A stretch of 64,000 bases of DNA from Dyadobacter frigoris (GTDB taxonomy: Bacteria > Bacteroidota > Bacteroidia > Cytophagales > Spirosomataceae): positions 186,001 through 250,000 of the forward strand of contig NZ_SZVO01000008.1 in NCBI RefSeq assembly GCF_005280585.1, in the 5' to 3' direction. This document shows positions 17,039 through 26,023 of this stretch, in pieces (positions within the stretch are counted from its first letter, which is position 1; each line of letters opens with the position of its first letter). Both the position numbers and the translations under genes were made by a program. The notes beneath the pieces were generated by a model. The model searched no databases, had not been told where the DNA came from, and saw nothing but the letters and a program-made list of their open reading frames with translations.

Positions 17039-18724
17039 ATGTGGCCCCAAAATAGATTAGCGCGTACCATTCTCAAATCAGTAAGTATTATCCTGTTAAT
17101 CGCAGGTTTGATTTTTGGCCTTTTTATCTGGGCTGTGAAGTTACCCACGCCAAAGATAGCAAGTAATAAAACCCCTGAAAGTTATACTCGTATTCAACTC
17201 GGGGCGGATCATTATAAAGTTGATAACTGCTGGCTTAAAAAGAATAAATATGGCATTTGGGAAATGTATCTGGAAGGAAGTCCTTATGAACGTGGTCTTA
17301 TTTATGGAGTTCTGGCGAAGGAGCTGATGGAAAAGCAGGAAGTTCACTTCGTTGCCAAGATCAGGGAAATTATTCCTAATGCTTTTTTTTTACAGGTGCT
17401 AAAAGGTTTTGTCGCCTGGTTTAATAAAGATATCTACAAATATATTCAGGACGAAAATTTGGAGGAAATCTATGGAGTTTCTCAATCTTTTTCTGATAAG
17501 TTTAATTATATCGGCCCAAAATATTACCGCATTTTAAACTATCACGCGGCGCACGATATAGGACACGCGCTGACGGATTTGAATATGGTTGGCTGTACTT
17601 CTTTTGCGGTCAACAATTCGCTTTCGGCTGATTCAAGTCTTTTGATTGGAAGAAACTTTGATTTTTACATGGGTGATGCTTTTGCTGAGGATAAGCTGAT
17701 CGTTTTTGTCAATCCTGACAAAGGTTACAAATTCGCTTCCTATGCCTGGGCAGGTTTAACGGGCGTAGTTTCCGGAATTAACGAAAAGGGAATTACGGTA
17801 ACTTTAAATGCTTCAAAATCTGATATTCCATACGGCGCCAAGGAGCCGATTTCTTTGCTGGCAAGGGAAATTTTACAATATGCATCCACCATTGAAGAAG
17901 CAAATGCGATAGCAAAAAAACGTGACACATTTGTTTCAGAGTCACTTTTGATAGGCTCTGCACAGGATAATAAAGCAGCAATTATTGAAAAGTCGCCAAC
18001 GAAAATGGATTTATATTCGTCAGCATCTGACTATCTGGTTTGTGCGAATCATTACCAGGGAACTGCGTTTATCAAAGATTCGGTCAATTTGAAAAACATA
18101 GCGGATACCGATTCAAAGGCAAGATTTGACAGGATGAACCAGCTTATGGTGCGCTCCTATCCGGTGGATGTTCAGGAAGCTGCTGATATTTTGCGTAATA
18201 AAGAGGGTGTGAATGATACTTTTATCGGTTACGGAAATTCGAGATCGTTAAATCAGCTTATCGCACATCATGGGATTATTTTCAAGCCGTCGGAAAGAAA
18301 ACTCTGGATCTCTACGCCGCCTTATCAGCTGGGTGCCTTTATTTGTTATGATCTGAAAGACGTTTTTAGCCATCCGGAAACATTTCATTCCATTGATTCT
18401 CTCGCTATTCAGGCTGATCCATTTTTAACTACGGATGCTTACCGAAGGTTTGAAGCTTTCAAAGTTACAAAGCAAAAAATCTATAAGTATGTCATGCTGG
18501 GCGTTCCTTACAAAATGTCGGCCAAGGAAGAGTATGCAATGGTGAGTAATAATCGGGAAAGTTATGTGACCTACCTGACCTTGGGAGAATATTATGAAAA
18601 AAAGAAGAACTACGATAAAGCTATCGGGTATTATCAGGAATCATTGCAGCATGTAGTTTCTTCTAAAAATGAAATTACTGCAATACAGGCCAAAATTGAA
18701 GCATGTAAAAAGGGTAAATCTTGA
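17039..18724 (+). CDS. C45-family autoproteolytic acyltransferase/hydrolase with TPR-like tail
   Basis: A 561-residue protein from the ATG at 17039; a TTG at 17018 would add 7 residues. An N-terminal membrane anchor (SVSIILLIAGLIFGLFIWAV) is followed by an Ntn-hydrolase domain of the acyl-CoA:6-aminopenicillanate acyltransferase (peptidase C45) family. In that family a precursor cleaves itself before a catalytic Cys; here that would be the Cys in NMVGCTSFAV (about residue 186 from the ATG). GRNFDFYMGD is also typical. The last 50 residues look like one TPR unit. Anchoring suggests work at the periplasmic face. Being first in the dar-type run, it is a candidate for an ester- or amide-forming step in pigment assembly; that role is inference. 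Confidence 0.82.
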   Translation: MWPQNRLARTILKSVSIILLIAGLIFGLFIWAVKLPTPKIASNKTPESYTRIQLGADHYKVDNCWLKKNKYGIWEMYLEGSPYERGLIYGVLAKELMEKQEVHFVAKIREIIPNAFFLQVLKGFVAWFNKDIYKYIQDENLEEIYGVSQSFSDKFNYIGPKYYRILNYHAAHDIGHALTDLNMVGCTSFAVNNSLSADSSLLIGRNFDFYMGDAFAEDKLIVFVNPDKGYKFASYAWAGLTGVVSGINEKGITVTLNASKSDIPYGAKEPISLLAREILQYASTIEEANAIAKKRDTFVSESLLIGSAQDNKAAIIEKSPTKMDLYSSASDYLVCANHYQGTAFIKDSVNLKNIADTDSKARFDRMNQLMVRSYPVDVQEAADILRNKEGVNDTFIGYGNSRSLNQLIAHHGIIFKPSERKLWISTPPYQLGAFICYDLKDVFSHPETFHSIDSLAIQADPFLTTDAYRRFEAFKVTKQKIYKYVMLGVPYKMSAKEEYAMVSNNRESYVTYLTLGEYYEKKKNYDKAIGYYQESLQHVVSSKNEITAIQAKIEACKKGKS

Positions 18725-18826
18725 AAATAGATTTCAGCAGATCGAAATTTTTCGAGAGTTTTGCCGACAGATCTATAAAGTCTGAAATCAACCGGAATAT
18801 TTCAGCCCTAACAATTCATCCTGTTT

Positions 18827-20086
18827 ATGACAAAGGAAATTAGCGAATCACAAAGCGAAAAATTAACAGAGATTCTTCGATATATCAATATAAATTCCTC
18901 CTATTACAAAAGGGTTTTTGCCGAAAAAGGAATTGATATTGAAACGATAAAAAAAGTAGAGGATTTGACGAAAATCCCCTTCACTACAAAAGATGATCTC
19001 GCGCTTTATAATGACGATTTTCTTTGTGTTCCCAAAAGTAAGATTTCTGACTTTGTAACAACCTCTGGAACGCTGAGCGATCCGGTTGCTTTTTATCTTA
19101 CCGATAAAGACGTTGAACGATTGGCAACGAACGAGGCCGAAGCATTTCGGTGTGCAAACGGTTCAGAAAATGATATTTACCAATTGATGACTACCATCGA
19201 CCGTCGTTTTATGGCCGGACTTGCCTATTGGATGGGCGCGCGCAAAATGGGTGCAGGTATGATCCGTGTCGGGCCCGGGGCACCGTTTTTACAATGGGAA
19301 TCCATTCAGCGGTTTTCTCCAACAGTTCTTATTGCAATTCCATCCTTCATTCCCAGGCTGATTGATTATGCTTTGGAAAATAATATTGACTTTAAATCTT
19401 CTTCTGTAAAATCAATTTTGTGTATCGGAGAACCTATTCGTAATCCTGATTTTTCTTATAACGAATTAGGTAAACGCATCACTTCACAATGGGGCGTGAA
19501 ATTATATTCAACCTACGCATCCACAGAGATGGGTGCAGCTTTTACCGAATGCCAGGAAGGAAAAGGCGGACATTTAAATCCTGATTTGCTGATACTGGAA
19601 GTTGTTGATGAAGAAGGGGATATCGTTGACGAAGGAGAATTGGGAGAAGTTGTTGTGACGACCCTGGGCGTTGAGGGAATGCCGCTGCTGCGATATAAAA
19701 CCGGTGACCTTTGCAATGTATATTATGAGCCTTGTATCTGCGGAAGAAATACAACGAGGCTGGGGCCTGTTGTCGGGCGGAAACAACAGATGATCAAGTT
19801 TAAAGGCACGACAATTTTTCCACCGGCACTTTTTGATGTTTTGGATACGGTACCCGAAATTGATTTATACCAGGTCGTTGTTTCTAAAAATGAATTCGGA
19901 AATGATGAAATTTCGATACTGTTAACGATGAATCTCGAAACGCCTTTATTTAAAGAAAAACTGCATTCTTTGTTCAAATCGAGGCTTCGCGTTACTCCCT
20001 TGCTGAAATTTATAACCGCTCAAGAATTAAATCACCGGATATTCAAACAGGAAAAAAGGAAACCGGAAAAGTTGATATATATTTGA
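18827..20086 (+). CDS. Phenylacetate-CoA-ligase-like adenylate-forming enzyme
   Basis: A 419-residue AMP-binding enzyme of the PaaK type. Motifs: FVTTSGTLSDPVAF (nucleotide-binding loop, T79-T82), STYASTEMGAAF, YKTGDLC, and a cysteine pair in CICGRNTTRLGP near the domain junction, as in PaaK-like ligases. It would activate an aromatic or fatty carboxylic acid as CoA or ACP thioester. In the dar-type context the natural substrates are an aryl carboxylate starter or the polyene acid; this is inference. Length is normal and no key motif is missing. A 102-base gap separates it from the C45 gene. Confidence 0.85.
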   Translation: MTKEISESQSEKLTEILRYININSSYYKRVFAEKGIDIETIKKVEDLTKIPFTTKDDLALYNDDFLCVPKSKISDFVTTSGTLSDPVAFYLTDKDVERLATNEAEAFRCANGSENDIYQLMTTIDRRFMAGLAYWMGARKMGAGMIRVGPGAPFLQWESIQRFSPTVLIAIPSFIPRLIDYALENNIDFKSSSVKSILCIGEPIRNPDFSYNELGKRITSQWGVKLYSTYASTEMGAAFTECQEGKGGHLNPDLLILEVVDEEGDIVDEGELGEVVVTTLGVEGMPLLRYKTGDLCNVYYEPCICGRNTTRLGPVVGRKQQMIKFKGTTIFPPALFDVLDTVPEIDLYQVVVSKNEFGNDEISILLTMNLETPLFKEKLHSLFKSRLRVTPLLKFITAQELNHRIFKQEKRKPEKLIYI

Positions 20087-20115
20087 TTTTCTATCATTTA
20101 AAATCATCCCTGAGC

Positions 20116-20727
20116 ATGAAAAAGAATACATTTGCCGCAATTTTTACCGTTCTGTTTTTCGCCGTTCAAACCGGTTTCGCCCAAAGAGGAGTGGACCTGA
20201 GATCAGGTGATGTTAGTGTACTCTCAGGAGAAAAAACCGTTAATGTACAGTACGATTATTCCGAGTTCGGTGTTGGGAAATTTGCTGCGGAAAAGGAATA
20301 TCTTGATAAAAAATCTGCCGAATATAATGCCAAGGAGCCTGGGAAAGGCGATGAATGGAAGAAAACCTGGGTAGCAGACCGCAAGAACAAATATGAACCG
20401 AAATTTGAAGAATTATTTAATAAAGGTATGGAAGGCAAAGGACTAAAAGCCGAACCGGGTACTGGCGCCAAATATACTTTTATTGTGCGCACAACTTATG
20501 TGGAACCAGGTTTCAATGTGGGTGTAATGCGTAAAAACGCCTATTTAAATTATAAAGTTGATCTTGTTGAATCAGCCGGTAAAAAGACTGTGGCTGAGAT
20601 TATTTTAAGTAATGTAGCCGGTGGGCAGTTTGGTGGATTTGATTATGATTCGGGCACCCGCATTGCAGAATCTTATGCCAAGGCTGGGAAAATTCTGGCA
20701 GCTTTTCTTGAAAAACAGCTGAAATAA
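20116..20727 (+). CDS. Secreted protein of unknown function
   Basis: A 203-residue protein from the ATG at 20116 (MKKNTFAAIF); the frame continues upstream to a TTG at 20083, which is unlikely as the signal peptide begins at the ATG. The signal peptide ends near FAQ. The mature protein is an alpha/beta domain with YTFIVRTTYVEPG and LNYKVDLVESAGKKTVAEI strands and a final helix, somewhat like small periplasmic DUF4136-type lipid-binding folds, but I do not recognise a family. It starts 29 bases after the ligase gene and is probably cotranscribed. Confidence 0.6.
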   Translation: MKKNTFAAIFTVLFFAVQTGFAQRGVDLRSGDVSVLSGEKTVNVQYDYSEFGVGKFAAEKEYLDKKSAEYNAKEPGKGDEWKKTWVADRKNKYEPKFEELFNKGMEGKGLKAEPGTGAKYTFIVRTTYVEPGFNVGVMRKNAYLNYKVDLVESAGKKTVAEIILSNVAGGQFGGFDYDSGTRIAESYAKAGKILAAFLEKQLK

Positions 20728-20740
20728 TACCAATATTTTA

Positions 20741-20748
20741 TATTTTTG
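20741..20748 (+). promoter_or_regulatory. -7-like element before the second secreted protein
   Basis: TATTTTTG matches TAnnTTTG and lies 24 bases before the ATG at 20773, so an internal promoter is possible. No clear -33 element. Confidence 0.35.
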
Positions 20749-20772
20749 AAAGCATACCATAATTTCAATGTC

Positions 20773-21399
20773 ATGAAAAAATCACTATTATTTGTAATTG
20801 TATTATTTTTTGCCGGTCAGGTTTCAGCCCAGACTTTATCGGATTTGTTTGCAGGAAACGCTAAACTGGTATTTCTAGGTCTGGATTTTACACAGGCAAA
20901 GTACATTGGTCGCGCCGGTTTTGTAGATCCGGTTGCAATTAAAAACCAGCACATAGTGAGCTGGAACAATTTAATTGAATACGAGCCGAAGAAATTTTCT
21001 CTTCAGGAAGTATTTAAATTAAAGCCGGATCAGTATGAAACCAAGGTTTCTGATATGATCAAACTGAATGAATCTGCTGACGTGAAAGATAATATCACCG
21101 AAGATGCTTATGTGATCACAGAGGATCAGGTAAAAAAATCAGTATCAAAATATTCACTTAGTGTGAAAGACGGAATCGGCTTGGTTTATGTGGTTGAAAG
21201 CCTTAATAAAAACGCTGAAAAGTTATTCGCATGGGTCACTTTTATTGATTTGAAGACCAAAAAAGTATTGTATACCGAGAAACTGGAAGGTTCTGCCGGA
21301 GGCTTTGGATTTCGTAATTATTGGGCAGGCGGCGTGTACAAAATCAATAAATCTATTGATTCAAAATATTACAAACAGTGGAGTAAAACATTAAAATAA
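20773..21399 (+). CDS. Secreted protein of unknown function
   Basis: A 208-residue exported protein from the ATG at 20773 (MKKSLLFVIVL), with a signal peptide ending in VSAQ. The mature part has a segment LVFLGLDFTQAKYIGRAGF, a lysine- and aspartate-rich middle, and a C-terminal half with FAWVTFIDLKTKKVLYTEKLEG. It looks like a single soluble periplasmic or surface domain; I know no function. A similar pair of small secreted proteins in a dar-type cluster may handle the lipophilic product in the envelope, but that is speculation. Confidence 0.6.
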   Translation: MKKSLLFVIVLFFAGQVSAQTLSDLFAGNAKLVFLGLDFTQAKYIGRAGFVDPVAIKNQHIVSWNNLIEYEPKKFSLQEVFKLKPDQYETKVSDMIKLNESADVKDNITEDAYVITEDQVKKSVSKYSLSVKDGIGLVYVVESLNKNAEKLFAWVTFIDLKTKKVLYTEKLEGSAGGFGFRNYWAGGVYKINKSIDSKYYKQWSKTLK

Positions 21400-21477
21400 A
21401 ATTAGATATGGGTCTTTAAAGTATATTTGATTTTATAATCCATTGATTATTAATATAAAAAAATAATATTGCTGTCG

Positions 21478-21520
21478 GAAGCTGTACATGGTTCCTTTAA
21501 AAAGGATAGTGTACAGCTTC
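21478..21520 (+). other. Strong hairpin inside the dar-type run
   Basis: GAAGCTGTAC at 21478-21487 pairs perfectly with GTACAGCTTC at 21511-21520, and an inner CCTTT..AAAGG adds a second stem. It sits in the 145-base gap before the YdcF-like gene. It is not followed by a T-run, so it is not a normal terminator. An attenuator, RNA-processing site or mRNA stabiliser is possible. Confidence 0.55.
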
Positions 21521-21544
21521 TTACTTAACTGACGATCCGGTACT

Positions 21545-22267
21545 TTGAAAAGAATATTTATCCTGTTGATCCTGTGTATGTCCTTGTTGCAGGGATGCGC
21601 TAAAATATTTTATCGATCAGCAGCTAAAGCATTTGAAAAAGATAAGCAGAACCAGCCTTACGATGTCATCATTGTTCCCGGTTTTCCGTACCAGGGAAAT
21701 GAATGGGATATGGTCCATAAAATGAGAATTCACTGGGCTTATTATTTATTTAAAAAGGGCTACGCAAAAAATATTATTTTTTCCGGCTCAGCTGTGGCTA
21801 CGCCTTATGTAGAAAGCAAAGTGATGGCTTATTACGCCGAGGCTTTGGGTATTCCTAAACAAAATATTTTTACGGAAGAAAAGGCGGAACACAGCACGGA
21901 AAACGTGTATTATTCTTATCGCTTAGCCAAAGGACTTGGTTTTAAGAAAATTGCCCTTGCTACGGATCCGTTCCAAAGCAGCTATATGGGAAAATTTATG
22001 CGGAAATTTGAAATACCTGTTGCACTTTTGCCGACGGCAATTGATACTTTGAAGACGCTGGATTTGTATGAACCCAAAATTGATCCTAAACTTGCAATGA
22101 AAGACGGGTTTGTAAAACTGTCTTCCAGAGAGAATTTCTTCCAGCGGATTAAGGGAACAATGGGCAAGTATATTATCTGGCATGAGGAAGATTTGAAAAA
22201 GAAAAAATACAGACGAAGATTTAAAGACCGCATGATTTCCTCGGGTGCGTTGAGTAAAGAACCTTAA
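21545..22267 (+). CDS. YdcF-family (DUF218) lipoprotein
   Basis: A 240-residue protein whose frame opens with TTG at 21545 and encodes a lipoprotein signal MKRIFILLILCMSLLQGC (lipobox LLQGC, Cys18). The body is a YdcF/DUF218 fold: YDVIIVPGFPYQG, IIFSGSAVATPYVESKVM, and KIALATDPFQSSYM. Known relatives bind nucleotides or take part in envelope metabolism, but no reaction is firmly known. The tail is very basic (KKKKYRRRFKDR). It ends 8 bases before the methyltransferase gene, so the two are translationally close. Confidence 0.72.
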   Translation: MKRIFILLILCMSLLQGCAKIFYRSAAKAFEKDKQNQPYDVIIVPGFPYQGNEWDMVHKMRIHWAYYLFKKGYAKNIIFSGSAVATPYVESKVMAYYAEALGIPKQNIFTEEKAEHSTENVYYSYRLAKGLGFKKIALATDPFQSSYMGKFMRKFEIPVALLPTAIDTLKTLDLYEPKIDPKLAMKDGFVKLSSRENFFQRIKGTMGKYIIWHEEDLKKKKYRRRFKDRMISSGALSKEP

Positions 22268-22275
22268 TTTGTACA

Positions 22276-23337
22276 ATGAAAAAAGAAATATCGGCAATAG
22301 AAGCCAAATTTGAAGCACAAAAAATAGCCTTTGGCCCGATGTATTTTCAGTCGGTCATTGCATTGAGAGATTTGGGAATTCTTGAATTTATAAATAATCA
22401 CCGTAAAGGAGTTAGTATTTCAACGATTATTGAAAAACTGGATGTGTCCGAATACGGTGTCGATTTGCTGATTGAGGCAGCAGAAATATTAGGTGTAGTT
22501 GAATGCTTCGACGAAGGAAAGGTTAAAATTACCAAGGTTGGTTTTTTTCTTTTGAAAGATGAAATGACCAAAGTGAATGTTAATTTCATGAATGACGTGT
22601 GTTATCTGGGAGCGAAAGCGATGACGGATAGCATTAAAAACGGGAAACCGGAAGGCCTGAAAGTACTTGGCGACTGGCCTACGATTTATGAAGGGTTATC
22701 TATCTTGCCGGAACCTGCAAAGAAATCCTGGTTTGAGTTCGATCATTATTATTCGGATGGTGCCTTTCCGGAAGCTTTGAAAATTGTTTTCAGCCAAAAA
22801 ACAGGCACAATTTTTGATATCGGTGGAAATACGGGAAAATGGTCGTTTGCCTGTTGCGGATACGATCCGGATGTTAAAATAAAAATACTGGATCTGCCGG
22901 TTCAACTTAAAGTAGCCAAACAAAATGCTACTGAAAAAGGATTGCTCGGCAGGATCGAGTTTTATCCGATCAATTTGTTGGATACGGAACAAAAAATTCC
23001 GCACGGAGCTGATGTGATCTGGATGAGCCAGTTTCTGGACTGTTTTTCAAAAGAAGAAATAGTTTGTATATTGAAAAATGCTTATCAAGGGGCTTCTGAG
23101 AATACAAGATTGTTTATACTTGAACCGTTTTTTGATAATCAGAACTATCCGGCAGCCCATTTTAGTCTGGTCGCGACATCGTTGTATTTTACAATTATGG
23201 CGAACGGAAACAGTAAAATGTACCGGATTGAAGTGATGAAATCTTTGGTTAAAGAAGCAGGTTTTGAAGTAGTGGAAACTTATCCTTTGATCGGAGATAG
23301 CTATCACACGATTCTGGAATGTAAAAAAAGGGTATAA
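22276..23337 (+). CDS. SAM-dependent O-methyltransferase, winged-helix type
   Basis: A 353-residue enzyme. An N-terminal winged-helix dimerisation domain (about residues 15-95) is followed by a Rossmann domain with SAM motif I in IFDIGGNTGKWSF and a later VIWMSQFLDCFSKEE segment, as in the Methyltransf_2 family. Such enzymes methylate hydroxyl groups on aromatic natural products. Its place between the ligase and darA suggests it methylates the aryl head group or the resorcinol ring of the pigment; this is inference. In this family the usual catalytic His follows the motif III region; here H in NYPAAHFSL or nearby may serve. Confidence 0.82.
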   Translation: MKKEISAIEAKFEAQKIAFGPMYFQSVIALRDLGILEFINNHRKGVSISTIIEKLDVSEYGVDLLIEAAEILGVVECFDEGKVKITKVGFFLLKDEMTKVNVNFMNDVCYLGAKAMTDSIKNGKPEGLKVLGDWPTIYEGLSILPEPAKKSWFEFDHYYSDGAFPEALKIVFSQKTGTIFDIGGNTGKWSFACCGYDPDVKIKILDLPVQLKVAKQNATEKGLLGRIEFYPINLLDTEQKIPHGADVIWMSQFLDCFSKEEIVCILKNAYQGASENTRLFILEPFFDNQNYPAAHFSLVATSLYFTIMANGNSKMYRIEVMKSLVKEAGFEVVETYPLIGDSYHTILECKKRV

Positions 23338-23391
23338 GTATTTGTTAATAAATTAGTAGTGTTTCTGACTAATAAACAGAGGTTCAGCGAA

Positions 23392-23871
23392 ATGAAGCCG
23401 TTTATACTTTTAATTTTTTATTTCATTTTCTCTGCGTTTCACGTAAGAGAGGTGGATAAAACTGAATTTTATAAAGCTTTTTCGAGTGCTACTGAGGATG
23501 GAATTGATGACATGATCAACAGACTTGACCAGGAAAAATCATCCTCCCTTGTTGCGGCTTATCAGGGAGCACTTTATATGAAAAAAGCGGGTTTTGTAAA
23601 AGGCGTAAACGGGAAAGTGAAAACATTTAAAAAAGGTGCCCATTTGCTGGAAGATGTGATTCAGAAAGATCCATCCAATACGGAATACCGGTTTTTGAGA
23701 CTGGCCATACAAGAGCATGCACCAGGAATACTTGGTTATAATAAAAATAAGTACGAAGACAAATCCGTCGTTGTAAATGGATTTTCTAAATTGAATTCAA
23801 ATTTAAAATCAGTCATTTCAAACTATGCGAAAGATTCGAAAGTTCTGAAAGCGTCTGATTTAGGTAACTGA
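23392..23871 (+). CDS. Small exported protein of unknown function
   Basis: A 159-residue protein from the ATG at 23392 (MKPFILLIFYFIF); the upstream GTG at 23359 would add 11 residues and spoil the signal sequence. After the signal peptide comes a helical domain (EFYKAFSSATEDGIDDMI, YQGALYMKKAGFVKG, LLEDVIQKDPSNTEYRFLRLAIQEHAP) that resembles a solenoid or TPR-like fold. I do not recognise a family. It lies between the methyltransferase and darA and is probably part of the same transcript. Confidence 0.62.
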   Translation: MKPFILLIFYFIFSAFHVREVDKTEFYKAFSSATEDGIDDMINRLDQEKSSSLVAAYQGALYMKKAGFVKGVNGKVKTFKKGAHLLEDVIQKDPSNTEYRFLRLAIQEHAPGILGYNKNKYEDKSVVVNGFSKLNSNLKSVISNYAKDSKVLKASDLGN

Positions 23872-23929
23872 TTACTTAACCCTAACGGAATGGCGATTCG
23901 CACCCGCCATGCTTAATACATTATAAGAA

Positions 23930-24841
23930 TTGAAAAAGATCCTGGTGATTAGCTATTCGCAGTCGGGCCAACTGGATGAGGTTATTGATCATTTTCTGTT
24001 GCCATTTGATACTGTTTCAGTAGAAAGAATTTATTTAAAGCCGAAGAAACCATTCCCGTTTCCATGGACGTCAGACGTGTTTTTTGATACCATGCCTGAA
24101 TGTGTAGTGGAAGAGGCTATTGAATTGGAGCCTGTGAATTATGCATCAGTCGATTACGATTTGATAGTACTCGGTTACCAACCCTGGTTTTTGTCACCTT
24201 CTCTCCCCACCACGTCAATTTTACAAGATCGGGCTTTTCAGCGCCTGGTCAATGGAAAACCTGTTGTTACGATTATTGCAGGCAGAAATATGTGGATTAA
24301 TGCCCAGGAAAGCGTGAAGCCTTATATCAAAAATGCGGGAGGGATACTGGTAGCAAACATTCCTTTAATGGACAGGACTTCCAATCTGATCAGCGCAGTG
24401 ACCATTTTACACTGGATGCTTACCGGTAGAAAAGACAGCAAATGGAATATTTTTCCGCTTCCGGGTGTTAGCAAGCAGGATATTGAAGGTTCGTCAAGAT
24501 TTGGTACAATTGTTTACGATGCTTTGGAAAACAAAAGTTATGGAGATCTTCAAAATAACATTCTAAGTCTTGGATTGATTGAAATTCCTACGGATATTTT
24601 ATTCATTGAAGAAAGGGCAAAAAAGATTTTTAGAATTTGGGCAGGTCTGATAAAGAAAAAAGGAACAACGCCTCAAAAGAGGAAACGCCTTGTTGGTTTC
24701 TTTAAGTACTATCTTCTGATTGCCCTGTTTATTGTAGCGCCGATCATACTTTTTGTTTATAATTTGTTGGTTGCACCCTTTACATCACGTTCAATTAAAA
24801 AGAAAAAAGAATATTTTTGTGGTTTAGAAACCAGAGCATAA
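23930..24841 (+). CDS. darA: DarA, flavodoxin-like dialkylresorcinol-forming enzyme
   Basis: A 303-residue protein opening with TTG at 23930. The N-terminal flavodoxin-like domain has the flavin loop ISYSQSGQLDEV and continues through LIVLGYQPWFLSPSLPT and VTIIAGRNMWINAQ. A hydrophobic segment (YLLIALFIVAPIILFVYNLL) near residues 263-285 should anchor it to the membrane. In the dar systems of Photorhabdus, Pseudomonas and Chitinophaga, DarB builds a cyclohexanedione from two fatty acyl units and DarA aromatises it to a dialkylresorcinol, consistent with a flavin enzyme. The stop shares one base with the next start (TAATG), a sign of coupled translation with darB. Confidence 0.85.
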   Translation: MKKILVISYSQSGQLDEVIDHFLLPFDTVSVERIYLKPKKPFPFPWTSDVFFDTMPECVVEEAIELEPVNYASVDYDLIVLGYQPWFLSPSLPTTSILQDRAFQRLVNGKPVVTIIAGRNMWINAQESVKPYIKNAGGILVANIPLMDRTSNLISAVTILHWMLTGRKDSKWNIFPLPGVSKQDIEGSSRFGTIVYDALENKSYGDLQNNILSLGLIEIPTDILFIEERAKKIFRIWAGLIKKKGTTPQKRKRLVGFFKYYLLIALFIVAPIILFVYNLLVAPFTSRSIKKKKEYFCGLETRA

Positions 24842-25983
24842 TGTCAGAAGCATATATTACAAGGATTTCAATATTTTTACCTAATGAAGCTGTTCCTAAT
24901 GATGAAATGGAACAATATTTGGGCTATATCAATGGAAAACCATCGAAATCCAAAGCGATTGTTCTCCGCAATAATGGAATAAAAAGCAGGTATTATGCAT
25001 TAACAAAGGAGGGAACTGCAACACACACAAACGCAGAAATGGCAGCTTTGGCTATTAAAGATTTGTTTGCAAATGCGCCCGAAGAGTTGAGTGAAATTGA
25101 TTTACTGAGTTGTGCTACTTCAAGTCCTGATCAGCTGATGCCGTCACATGGTGTTATGGTGCACGGGTGGCTTCCTGAAACTGATTCGATTGAGGTAGTT
25201 TCTCCGTCAGGCGTTTGTTGTGCCGGAATGCATGCGTTGAAATATGCCTACATGTCGGTGAAAATTGGTGAAAAGAAAAAAGCAGTTTCCTGCGCTTCCG
25301 AGCGTTTGTCGCCTGTTTTACGAGCTGGTCAGTTCGAAGATGAAGTGCAGCAATTGATTAAACTGGAACAAAATCCATATCTGGCATTTGAAAAAGATTT
25401 TTTAAGATGGATGTTATCAGATGGAGCGGGTGCTTTTTTGATAGAAAATAAGCCTAATCCTGAAGCCATTTCTTTGAAAATAGACTGGATTGAAGGATGT
25501 TCTTTTGCAAATGAAGAGGAAGCCTGCATGTATATGGGCTCAGATAAGGAGAGTGACGGAAATTTGAAAAGTTACAAAGACTTTTCACCCGAGGAAGTTT
25601 TGGACAAGTCGATATTCAGTATAAAACAGGATGTGAAGTTGCTGGGTGAGAAAATCGTAAAACTTGGTTTTGTAAAACTGCAAAATATAATTGCTGAGCG
25701 TGGGCTGGATATGAATGAAATCAATTATTTCCTGCCGCATTTGTCCAGTTTCTTTTTTGAAAAGAAAATAGAAGATTTTTTTATTGAAAATGATATTTCA
25801 GTTCCAAAAGAAAAGTGGTTTACCAATCTGGCAAGTAAGGGAAATGTGGGAGCCGCTTCTATTTATATGATGCTGGAAGAAGTTTTTAATAGTGGTAAAT
25901 TGAAAAAAGGAGAGAAGATACTTCTGGTTGTTCCTGAAAGTGCGCGATTCTCCTACATGTTTTGTTTGTTGACAGTTTGTTGA
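24841..25983 (+). CDS. darB: DarB, KAS III-type dialkylresorcinol ketosynthase
   Basis: A 380-residue thiolase-fold ketosynthase. The ATG at 24841 overlaps the darA stop; the frame runs further up to 24817 but that part lies inside darA. The nucleophile is in VVSPSGVCCAGMHAL (about Cys127), the histidine in YFLPHLSS, and the asparagine in NLASKGNVGAAS, giving a Cys-His-Asn triad. DarB condenses and cyclises two fatty acyl thioesters to a 1,3-cyclohexanedione. Adjacent darA makes the assignment strong compared with ordinary FabH. The product would be the alcohol half of flexirubin-type esters if the polyene half is made elsewhere. Confidence 0.86.
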   Translation: MSEAYITRISIFLPNEAVPNDEMEQYLGYINGKPSKSKAIVLRNNGIKSRYYALTKEGTATHTNAEMAALAIKDLFANAPEELSEIDLLSCATSSPDQLMPSHGVMVHGWLPETDSIEVVSPSGVCCAGMHALKYAYMSVKIGEKKKAVSCASERLSPVLRAGQFEDEVQQLIKLEQNPYLAFEKDFLRWMLSDGAGAFLIENKPNPEAISLKIDWIEGCSFANEEEACMYMGSDKESDGNLKSYKDFSPEEVLDKSIFSIKQDVKLLGEKIVKLGFVKLQNIIAERGLDMNEINYFLPHLSSFFFEKKIEDFFIENDISVPKEKWFTNLASKGNVGAASIYMMLEEVFNSGKLKKGEKILLVVPESARFSYMFCLLTVC

Positions 25984-26023
25984 TCGAATAGAAATAAGTT
26001 GAATCATCCAAAACCTTGATAAA

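Noticed and set aside
18742..18805. Small palindromes (TCGAAA..TTTCGA and CTGAAAT..ATTTCAG) between the C45 and ligase genes
   Set aside because: Stems of 6-7 bases in AT-rich DNA are expected by chance; no T-run or promoter element accompanies them.
23881..23929. GC-richer segment with GGCG..CGCC before darA as a regulatory hairpin
   Set aside because: The stem is only four bases and the loop is long; too weak to call.
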